From contig NZ_SLWO01000007.1 of assembly GCF_004340665.1 (NCBI RefSeq), positions 261,720 to 325,719 of the forward strand: a stretch of 64,000 bases of DNA. The letters run 5' to 3'. This DNA comes from Pedobacter psychrotolerans. Its GTDB lineage: Bacteria; Bacteroidota; Bacteroidia; Sphingobacteriales; Sphingobacteriaceae. The position numbers and the translations under genes are program-made. Below the pieces are notes generated by a model. It did not search any database and had not been told where the DNA came from. It worked only from the letters and a program-made list of their open reading frames with translations. Shown here one piece after another: positions 34,280 through 42,900 of the stretch. Numbering within the stretch: position 1 is the first letter of the stretch; each line of letters begins with the position of its first letter.

Positions 34280-35728
34280 ATGATTAAGAGACAGCAAATT
34301 AAAGATTTATTAAAATCGACTGCATTTGGCACTGAAGTAACGGTTATGGGATGGGTAAGAACTTTCCGCAATAATCAGTTTATCGCTTTAAATGATGGAA
34401 GTTGCATGAGCAATATCCAGGTGGTAATTGATTTTAATAATTTACCTGATGAGCTGTTGAAAAGAATCACCACTGGGGCAGCCATTTCTGCCACTGGAAA
34501 CCTGGTTGAATCATTAGGAAAAGGTCAGTCAGTAGAAGTTAAGGCAACAACTGTAGAAATTTTGGGTGACAGTGACCCAGAAAAATTCCCTTTGCAACCT
34601 AAAAAGCATAGTTTAGAATTTTTGCGTGAAATTGCGCACTTGCGTTTCCGTACCAATACTTTTAATGCCGTATTTAAAGTACGTCATGCTTTGGCTTTTG
34701 CCATACACCAGTTTTACAATGAACGCGGCTTTGTGTATATGCATACGCCAGTAATTACAGCCAGTGATGCTGAAGGTGCAGGTGAAATGTTTAAGGTAAC
34801 AACATTAGATTTCGACAATACTCCACGTACCGAAGATGGAAAAGTAGATTTCTCACAAGATTTCTTCGCACGCGCAACCAACTTAACTGTTTCCGGACAA
34901 CTGGAAGGTGAACTTGCAGCAATGGCCTTTGGAAAAATTTACACTTTTGGTCCGACATTCAGGGCTGAAAACTCCAATACTACCCGTCACCTTGCAGAAT
35001 TCTGGATGGTAGAACCTGAATTTGCCTTTGCTGATCTGGAAGATAACATGCAGTTGGCAGAGGATATGATGAAGTATGTAATTAAATATGCTTTAGATCA
35101 CTGTAAAGAAGAACTGGAATTTTTAAATACCCGCCTGGCTGAAGAAGATAAACAAAAACCTCAGAATGAGCGCAGCGAATTTACTTTGTTAGAGAAATTA
35201 GATTTCTGCCTGGCAAATGATTTTGAGCGTTTAACCTATACAGAGGCCATTAAAATTTTAAGATCATCAAAACCGAACCAGAAGAAACAGTTTAAATATT
35301 TAATTGATGAATGGGGTGCTGATTTACAAAGTGAACATGAACGTTTCCTTGTTGAAAAGCATTTTAAAAAACCAGTAATCTTAACAGATTATCCGGCTGA
35401 TATTAAATCGTTCTACATGCGCCAGAATGAACCTGATGCAGAAGGCAGACAAACTGTAGCCGCAATGGATATCTTATTCCCTGGCATTGGTGAAATGATT
35501 GGTGGTTCTCAACGTGAGGAGCGCCTGGATCGTTTAACAAAGAGAATGGAAGATCTGAACATTCCACAAGATGAACTTTGGTGGTATTTAGATACCCGCC
35601 GTTTTGGTACAGCACCACATGCAGGTTTCGGTTTGGGTTTCGAACGTTTAGTATTGTTCGTCACTGGTATGACGAATATCCGCGATGTAATTGCCTTCCC
35701 AAGGTTTCCTAAAAATGCAGAGTTTTAG
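34280..35728 (+). CDS. asnS: asparaginyl-tRNA synthetase
   Basis: A 482-residue class IIb synthetase. The N-terminal OB-fold anticodon-binding domain (about residues 15-105) has VTVMGWVRTFRNNQFIALNDGS. The catalytic core carries motif 2 (FGPTFRAENSNTTRHLAEFWMVEPE) with the Asn-specific context, YPADIKSFYMRQNE, and motif 3 GFGLGFERLVLFVTGMTNIRDVIAFPR. The 70-residue insertion with many charged residues (KEELEFLNTRLAEEDKQ) is usual for the Bacteroidota enzyme. Its stop TAG is the start of a TTTAGGG array and then a terminator. Confidence 0.96.
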   Translation: MIKRQQIKDLLKSTAFGTEVTVMGWVRTFRNNQFIALNDGSCMSNIQVVIDFNNLPDELLKRITTGAAISATGNLVESLGKGQSVEVKATTVEILGDSDPEKFPLQPKKHSLEFLREIAHLRFRTNTFNAVFKVRHALAFAIHQFYNERGFVYMHTPVITASDAEGAGEMFKVTTLDFDNTPRTEDGKVDFSQDFFARATNLTVSGQLEGELAAMAFGKIYTFGPTFRAENSNTTRHLAEFWMVEPEFAFADLEDNMQLAEDMMKYVIKYALDHCKEELEFLNTRLAEEDKQKPQNERSEFTLLEKLDFCLANDFERLTYTEAIKILRSSKPNQKKQFKYLIDEWGADLQSEHERFLVEKHFKKPVILTDYPADIKSFYMRQNEPDAEGRQTVAAMDILFPGIGEMIGGSQREERLDRLTKRMEDLNIPQDELWWYLDTRRFGTAPHAGFGLGFERLVLFVTGMTNIRDVIAFPRFPKNAEF

Positions 35729-35786
35729 GGTTTAGGGTTTAGGGTTTAGGGTTTAGGGTTTAGGGTTTAGGGTTTAGGGTTTAGGG
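35724..35786 (+). repeat. TTTAGGG heptamer x9 that overlaps the asnS stop
   Basis: Nine perfect tandem copies. The first contains the TAG stop codon of asnS (35726-35728). The sequence equals the plant-type telomere repeat but lies in a normal bacterial gene context. Confidence 0.95.
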
Positions 35787-35805
35787 TAAACAAACGACCA
35801 TATAG

Positions 35806-35841
35806 GAGTTCAAGCTTTTAAAGGCTTGAACTCTTTTTTTT
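35806..35841 (+). terminator. terminator after asnS
   Basis: Stem GAGTTCAAGC / GCTTGAACTC, 8-nt loop, eight T. Confidence 0.88.
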
Positions 35842-35980
35842 ATCCTTTCCACGCAATTTACAGAAAAAACTACTTACTTGATGATTAAGTTGGTTGGCAG
35901 CCTATGATGTGTTATTTCTAGGTATTAACATGAAGAAAAATATCTCGAATTCACGTTCATAGTACAGAAGGCCAGTACGC

Positions 35981-37119
35981 CAAACTAACACACTCGTCAT
36001 TGCGAGAAAGGCTTTTTCAGCCGACGAAGCAATCTATTTAGCGAATTAGATTATTTCGTCGTTCCCCGACACCATCTATTACATCTGGTTGGTGAGACAC
36101 CAACCAGTAGAAAGGAATATTCGTCGTCATTTCGAGCATAGCCGAGAAATCTTTGAACTTCAACCTATTGGTTGGGTGTCTCACCAACCGAAATAACTAT
36201 ATTCCGTCATCATGCATGGTATCATTCAATCTATCGGTTGGTGTCTCACCAACCGAAATAATTACCTTCCATCATCATGCATGGTATCATTGTAAGGATT
36301 TGCATGTGCATAATCCACTGCCGAAACTTTCAACCAACTGCTTGGTGAGACACCAACCAGTAGAAAAGATGGTACTCCAAACTAACACACTCGTCATTGC
36401 GAGAAAGGCTTTTTCAGCCGTCGAAGCAATCTATTTAGCGAATTAGATTATTTCGTCATTCCCAGATTCCATCTATTACATCTGGTTGGTGAGACACCAA
36501 CCAGTAGAAAGAATATTCGTCGTCATTTCGAGCATAGCCGAGAAATCTTTGAACTTTAACCTATCGGTTGGGTGTCTCACCAACCGAAATAACTATCTTC
36601 CGTCATCATGCATGGTATCATTCAACCTATCGGTTGGTGTCTCACCAACCGAAATAATTACCTTCCATCATCATGCATGGTATCATTGTAAGGATTTGCA
36701 TGTGCATAATCCGCTGCCGAAACTTTCAACCTACTGGTTGGTGAGACACCAACCAGTAGAAAAGATGGTACGCCAAACTAACACACTCGTCATTGCGAGA
36801 AAGGCTTTTTCAGCCGTCGAAGCAATCTATTTAGCGAATTAGATTATTTCGTCGTTCCCAGACTCCATCTATTACATCTGGTTGGTGAGACACCAACCAG
36901 TAGAAAGAATATTCGTCGTCATTTCGAGCATAGCCGAGAAATCTTTGAACTTTAACCTATCGGTTGGGTGTCTCACCAACTGAAATAACTATCTTCCGTC
37001 ATCATGCATGGTATCATTCAATCTATCGGTTGGTGTCTCACCAACCGAAATAACTACCTTCCATCATCATGCATGGTATCATTGTAAGGATTTGCATGTG
37101 CATAATCCACTGCCGAAAC
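35981..37119. repeat. tandem array of three ~396-bp units
   Basis: Units start at about 35981, 36378 and 36774, each with CAAACTAACACACTCGTCAT (period 396-397). Each unit holds REP-like palindromes GGTTGGTG-AGA-CACCAACC in both orientations, a GTCATTGCGAGAAAGGC segment, a GTCATTTCGAGCATAGCC segment, and at its right end a 60-bp copy of the 3' end of the glutamate-synthase-like gene (CATCATCATGCATGGTATCA through CATGTGCATAATCC). In the third unit that copy is the real gene end. No independent gene is present; open frames on the plus strand are repeat read-through. Confidence 0.9.
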
Positions 37120-38715
37120 CTTATAATCTGTTGGTGCAAAACTTTGTGAAGTGCTAAGCGCCATTCCCAGTTCGAAACGAGTTGGGTATGGGGTTTGTAA
37201 TAAACTTCCTGCAGGGATATAAGGAAAACTTTCCAGGTAACTTTGCATTACACTTGAGCTTACCCTTCGATTGATATAAGCCCTGCTTAACTGGTGGGGC
37301 TCACGTAAACCTGCAGCGCCCAACAATTCAACCGCACTCGCAACAGTAAGGTTATGAAAGTTTTTCACACGAACTGTTTTATCCTCTACAACCAAGCCCT
37401 TCATCAGGCTCTGATCTTGTGTGGCTACACCTGTAGGGCAAGTATTACTGTTACATTCCAATGCCTGAATACAACCTAAGGCAAACATCATCCCGCGGGC
37501 TGCATTACATAAATCCGCACCTAAAGCAATGTTTTTAACCAAATCAAAACCTGTCGCCACCTTACCTGATGCAATGATTTTAATGTGTTTTTTAAGATCA
37601 AAACCATTTAGCACATCATATACAAAGGCAACACCTTCACGCAATGGCATACCCACAGAGTTAGAAAACTCCTGAGGTGCTGCACCTGTTCCACCTTCTC
37701 CCCCATCAACCGTAATAAAATCAGGATAAATACCCGTTTCAATCATCGCTTTGCAAATGGCATAAAATTCACTTTTACGACCAATACATAGCTTGAAACC
37801 CACTGGCTTTCCGCCAGATAAATCTCTCAGCTTCTGCACAAACTCCAGTAACCCAATTGGTGTATTAAAAGCAGAATGCGCTGGTGGCGACAATACATCT
37901 TTGCCTTCGGGCACTAAACGAATGCGTGCCACTTCAGCCGTTACCTTTTTTGCAGGCAACATTCCACCGTGACCAGGTTTCGCTCCCTGAGAAAGTTTAA
38001 TTTCGATCATTTTAACCTGATCTGAATGCGCTCGCTCAGCATAAGCATCATAATTAAAAGTTCCGTCATCATTACGGCAACCAAAATAACCAGTTCCTAT
38101 TTGCCAGATTAAATCACCCCCTGGCCTACGGTGATAATCACTGATGCCACCTTCACCTGTATTATGGGCAAAGTTCCCCATCTTCGCACCGCCATTTAAG
38201 GCTAAAATAGCATTCTGACTTAAAGAGCCAAAACTCATAGCTGAAATGTTATATATACTGGCAGAATAAGGTTTCTTACAACCCGGACCGCCAATTTGCA
38301 CCCGTGGATCTAAATTTAATTCATGATGAGAAATGGCTGCAATACTATGACTTAACCATTCATAACCATTTTCGTATACATTTAATTGTGTTCCAAAGGG
38401 AATGGTATCATTATCTGTTTTAGCACGCTGATAAATTAAAGAACGATTTAACCTGTTATAAGGCGTACCATTCGTATCGCTTTCTACAAAATACTGGTAA
38501 ACTTTTGGTCTTAATTCCTCCATGAAATACCTTAACCTACCGAAAACAGGATAGTTTCTAACAATACTGTGCTTAGGTTGATATAAATCGTAAACACCAA
38601 GGATTACAAAAGGACCTGTGAAAAGGAATGTCCACCATAAAAATGGGTGGTATAAGCCCATCATAATGGTTAGGGCAATTAAAAATGCGGCAATTGCCAC
38701 GAAAGCTTTTCTCAT
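37054..38715 (-). CDS. FMN-binding glutamate-synthase-family protein, membrane anchored
   Basis: A 553-residue protein with two N-terminal hydrophobic segments (about residues 5-40), then the glutamate synthase FMN/central domain: ISAMSFGSLSQNAILALNGGAKMGNFAHNTGEGG, MIEIKLSQGAKPGHGGMLP, DFITVDGGEGGTGAAPQEFS, and the Fe-S Cys cluster in CIQALECNSNTCPTG. It lacks the amidotransferase domain of GltB. Such stand-alone domains (GltB2-like) are widespread and not biochemically settled; a role in glutamate or other FMN-dependent metabolism is likely. The last 20 residues lie within the tandem-repeat block. Confidence 0.88.
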   Translation of the reverse strand: MRKAFVAIAAFLIALTIMMGLYHPFLWWTFLFTGPFVILGVYDLYQPKHSIVRNYPVFGRLRYFMEELRPKVYQYFVESDTNGTPYNRLNRSLIYQRAKTDNDTIPFGTQLNVYENGYEWLSHSIAAISHHELNLDPRVQIGGPGCKKPYSASIYNISAMSFGSLSQNAILALNGGAKMGNFAHNTGEGGISDYHRRPGGDLIWQIGTGYFGCRNDDGTFNYDAYAERAHSDQVKMIEIKLSQGAKPGHGGMLPAKKVTAEVARIRLVPEGKDVLSPPAHSAFNTPIGLLEFVQKLRDLSGGKPVGFKLCIGRKSEFYAICKAMIETGIYPDFITVDGGEGGTGAAPQEFSNSVGMPLREGVAFVYDVLNGFDLKKHIKIIASGKVATGFDLVKNIALGADLCNAARGMMFALGCIQALECNSNTCPTGVATQDQSLMKGLVVEDKTVRVKNFHNLTVASAVELLGAAGLREPHQLSRAYINRRVSSSVMQSYLESFPYIPAGSLLQTPYPTRFELGMALSTSQSFAPTDYKVSAVDYAHANPYNDTMHDDGR

Positions 38716-38798
38716 AATGATAGATTAGCGTATGTTTTGTTCATACAAAGATTATGATTATTAAACAACAGACACCATTAAATTGTTATTTTTACGCT

Positions 38799-39419
38799 AT
38801 GCTTATTAAAATCTATCCAGAAAACCCAAATGAAAAAGCCATCCAGCAGGTGGTTGAAGTATTAAAGAAAGGTGGTTTGATTATTTACCCTACCGATACC
38901 ATTTATGGTTTAGGTTGTGATATTACCAATCCTAAAGCCATTGAAAAGATTGCCCGCTTGAGGGGAATCAAACCTGAAAAAGCAAATTTTTCTTTTATCT
39001 GTCATGATTTAAAGCATATTTCCGATTATATCAAACCTATTGACAATACCGCATTCAGGGTATTAAAGAAAGCATTACCGGGGCCATTTACATTTATTTT
39101 CAATGCAAATAATAATGTACCAAAGCTACTTAGCTCCAACAAAAAAACAGTAGGTATCCGTGTTCCGGATAATAACATTGCACGTGCTATTGTACAGGAA
39201 TTGGGTAATCCTATCCTATCTACTTCCATTAAAGATGATGATGATGTAATTGAATATTCTACTGACCCCGAATTAATTCATGAAAAATATGAAAACCTGG
39301 TGGATCTGGTAATTGACGGAGGCTTCGGAGATAATGAAGCTTCAACTGTAGTGGATTGTACAAATGGCGAATTTGAAGTAATCCGTGAAGGAAAAGGCAA
39401 TATTGAAGATTTTCTTTAA
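38799..39419 (+). CDS. L-threonylcarbamoyladenylate synthase (Sua5/YciO/YrdC family)
   Basis: A 206-residue YrdC-fold protein. The start at 38799 (MLIKIYPENPNEKAIQ) is preferred; the upstream ATG at 38754 adds 15 residues with no family match. Motifs: GLIIYPTDTIYGLGCD, KIARLRGIKPEKANFSFICHD, ALPGPFTFIF, KTVGIRVPDN and PILSTSIK. The family makes threonylcarbamoyl-AMP for t6A37 in tRNA. The YciO subgroup is less clearly active, and PEKANFSF (instead of KP..KPL) suggests YciO-like. Confidence 0.85.
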   Translation: MLIKIYPENPNEKAIQQVVEVLKKGGLIIYPTDTIYGLGCDITNPKAIEKIARLRGIKPEKANFSFICHDLKHISDYIKPIDNTAFRVLKKALPGPFTFIFNANNNVPKLLSSNKKTVGIRVPDNNIARAIVQELGNPILSTSIKDDDDVIEYSTDPELIHEKYENLVDLVIDGGFGDNEASTVVDCTNGEFEVIREGKGNIEDFL

Positions 39420-39937
39420 GCACCTAGCCCATTTACACATTCAATAACTTTATAATCCACCCATTCTTTCATTCAATAATTCAATCATTCTATAATTCAA
39501 TCATTTATCAATTAACTCATTACTAAAAATTTATTAACATCGCAGTTAATATTCTGATAATTAACTACATTTAAATCATCAATGGCTAACTATCATTGAT
39601 AACCGAACACAACTAATTTAACATCCCCTCAATATTGAATTAATATTTGAACCCTATTTTTACGTCCTAAACATCCCATATGCAAAAAAATCTACTTCAA
39701 TAGGCTGCTTTTCCAGCTAAATTGTTTCGCTGTGCGATTCAATTTCCCATTTATTCAGGCAAAATGATACACCCTTTAGTGGAATTATCTTGCTATGGAT
39801 ATGATCCAACAATTATCCTTAACCTATTAATCGGTAAGTTTTAAGCGTGTAAGTTAAAATACTGACTAAAGATTCCATTATCGCTTCATCTTTTCTTGTC
39901 TGCAAGAAGGAGGCCTTTATCATCCCTGTAAAACTGT
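39420..39937. other. 518-bp intergenic before the T9SS cargo gene
   Basis: No gene seen. The first 120 bp is low-complexity with repeated ATTCAAT/TCATT phrases. The last part holds the promoter of the cargo gene, but no confident TAnnTTTG box was found. Confidence 0.4.
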
Positions 39938-42900
39938 ATGAAAAAAATTCTACTTTTATCCCTCTTGTTCCTGATTGCGGGCAGATTATTCGCTCAGGTA
40001 ACACTCAACACTTCGCCCTATCTCGAAAATTTTGACGGAATTGGCACCGCACTTCCAGCTGGTTTCACCGTGAGAACAAATGCAACAGCCACTGCATTAG
40101 GAACATCTGCAAACCTTACAACAGCAGCTACTGCCTGGAACAATGTAACTGGTGCATTCAAAAATTTTGCATCGGCAACAGCCGGATCAACCGCTACAAC
40201 TACTGTTCAGGGTTCAGCTACAGATCGGGCTTTAGGTTTAAGGCAAACCGGAGGTGTAGGAGATCCTAACGGGGCTTTTGTTTTTCAACTGGCCAACACC
40301 ACTGGCAAAACTGGCTTAAAACTAAGCTTTAACTTACAATCTTTAGATGCTGGATCACCAAGGCAAGCCACCTGGCGGGTAGATTATGGAATTGGAGCGG
40401 CACCCACTGCATTTACTCCAGCAACCACTACCGGGACATTAACTACAGGAAATACTTCCTTCACGAATAATACGGTAAATGTTGATTTTGGAACAGCCTT
40501 AGATAATATTTCGAATACGGTCTGGATCAGGATTGTTACCATAACCGCAACCACCGGAGCAGGAAACCGCCCTTCCACAGGTATTGATAATTTTAATTTG
40601 TCCTTCACATCGGGTGGAGGCGTATCAACCCCTACCTTAACTGCATCAACAACAAGTTTATCCTTCGGAAACCAAAGCATCGCTACAAACTCTGGTACTC
40701 AAAGCTTTACAGCAAAAGGAACCAACACCACTGCAAATACCAATATAACTACCGCTACGCCATTTTCAGTATCGAAAGATAATAGCGTTTTTTCTACTTC
40801 AATTGCATTTACACCAGCAGAAATATCTGCAACACCAACAGTATATGTCAGGTTTAGCCCAACGGTAGTGGGTGCATCATCAGGCAATATTGCCCTTACT
40901 AGCACAGGTGCAGCAACTGTAAATATTGCTTTATCCGGCACAGGTGTAGTGGGAGATGTTTCTCCACCAGTTACCACCAGTGCTTATCCAAAAACCAGTA
41001 ATCCAACTTTAACAGAACTGACCTTAACCAATAATATCAACGAAGCTGGAACCAGCTATTATATTTTACTCCCTACAGGTGCAAATGCCCCAACTCCGGC
41101 ACAGGTAAAAGCTGGTGTAGATGCATCAGGAACGGCAGCATTCAAGTCAGGTTCATTCGCCAACACGGCTAATACAGATGCTTCGGTAACTGTAACTGGC
41201 TTAACAGCCGGAACAGCTTATACCTTTTATGTAGTCGCACAAGATGCCGCCGGAAACTTACAAACAGTTGTAACTACTGCAGATGGAATTACAAACAACC
41301 CACCTTTGGTAAGTGCTCCCGTTATCATCAGCCAGTATTATGAGGGAACATCTGTAAATAAATGGATAGAATTAACCAACCTGAGCAATGCCCCTATTAA
41401 TACATCTTCACCACAATTAAAACTGGCATTATATAATATTTCTGGTGATGCCGGAAACATCAATATCACCGGTGCACCATCACAAATCGTAAATTTAAAC
41501 TTCACCATTCCCGCACGTGGATCAGTATTGTTGGGTAACACCGGAAATAGCAATACCGAAATTCCGTATCTAACCACTGCGAGTGCAGTATTAAATAGCA
41601 ATGCCGTAATTAACTTTAATGGAAACGACGGTGTGGCTTTGCTCGATGCCAATAATAATATCATTGATGCTTTTGGGCAAGGGGTAAATGCGAAGGATGT
41701 TTCTTATGTAAGAAGTTTGAATGTTACGGCACCAAGCCCGACCTATATTGATGATGACTGGACTAGAACCACGATGGCCTTGGTTCAAAATGCCATTGAT
41801 GATGATGATGCAAATCGTTTAGGTGTTCATTTCCCGCCAAACTTACCCGTTTGCGCAGCGCCATCAACCCCAGCTACAGCATTAACTTTTAACAGTGTAA
41901 CCACCAATAGCATTTCGGCAGGTTTCACTAAATCAACCGATGCAAACGAATATCTGATCATCAGAAGCCTGAACAATACTTTAACTGCTTTGCCAGTTGA
42001 TGGAACCGTTTATAATGTGGGTACCTCATTTGGTGGCGGCGTTATCGCTAACAGAATCGTGACTAACGTATTTACAGATAATGGATTAACTGATGCAACG
42101 AACTATACCTATTTCATTGTTCCATTAAATAACATCTCTTGTACAGGAGGCCCTAAATATTTAACCACTGATATTTTAAGCGCAAGCCAGGCTACCAAAG
42201 CCTTGCTGCCCTGTGCAACTCCGGTAGCCCAACCAACCAATTTTACCATCACTTCATCCAACTATAATTTTATTCAGGGCGCATTTACAGCAGCCAGCGG
42301 TGCAGATGAATACCTGGTGGTGATGAGTACCACCCCTACTTTAACAACTTCTCCGGTAGATCAAACGACCTATAACATTGGCGATCCATTGGGCGGAGGC
42401 ATCGTGGTTAAAAGAGGAACCGGCGGAACTTTCATCAGAAATGGTTTGTCGCAAAATACCAATTACTATTTCTTCATCTATTCCATTAACAGTGCTTGTA
42501 GTGGCGGACCATTATACCTGAGCACTCAACCGCTTTTGGGTAATCTTAAAACCGGAATTTTAGATGTAAATAAGCTCAATTTCTATTATGGAAATTTACA
42601 TAGTCACAGTAGCTATTCTGACGGAAATAAGGATGATCTAACCAAAAAGCCTGAAGATGATTATGCATTTGCCAAGAACTCTATGAATTTAGATTTCCTG
42701 GGCATATCGGAGCATAACCACACACAGGCCGGAATGTCGTTAGCAAGCTGGCAGCCTGGAATAGATGCTGCTAAGAAAGCCACTACATCTACCTTCGTGG
42801 CCATGCACGGTATGGAGTGGGGCGTAATTAGTGGTGGCGGTCACGTGATTGTTTACGGAATTGACTCATTGATTGGCTGGGAACCGGGAGAAAATCAGAT

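Noticed and set aside
35724..35786. Eukaryotic telomere or contamination because of TTTAGGG
   Set aside because: Short array inside a continuous bacterial context (asnS on the left, its terminator on the right); similar heptamers of other sequence occur at lpdA.
36153..36842. Two plus-strand open frames of 97 and 118 codons with similar sequence
   Set aside because: They run through the tandem repeat units and resemble each other only because the DNA is repeated; no start signal or family match.
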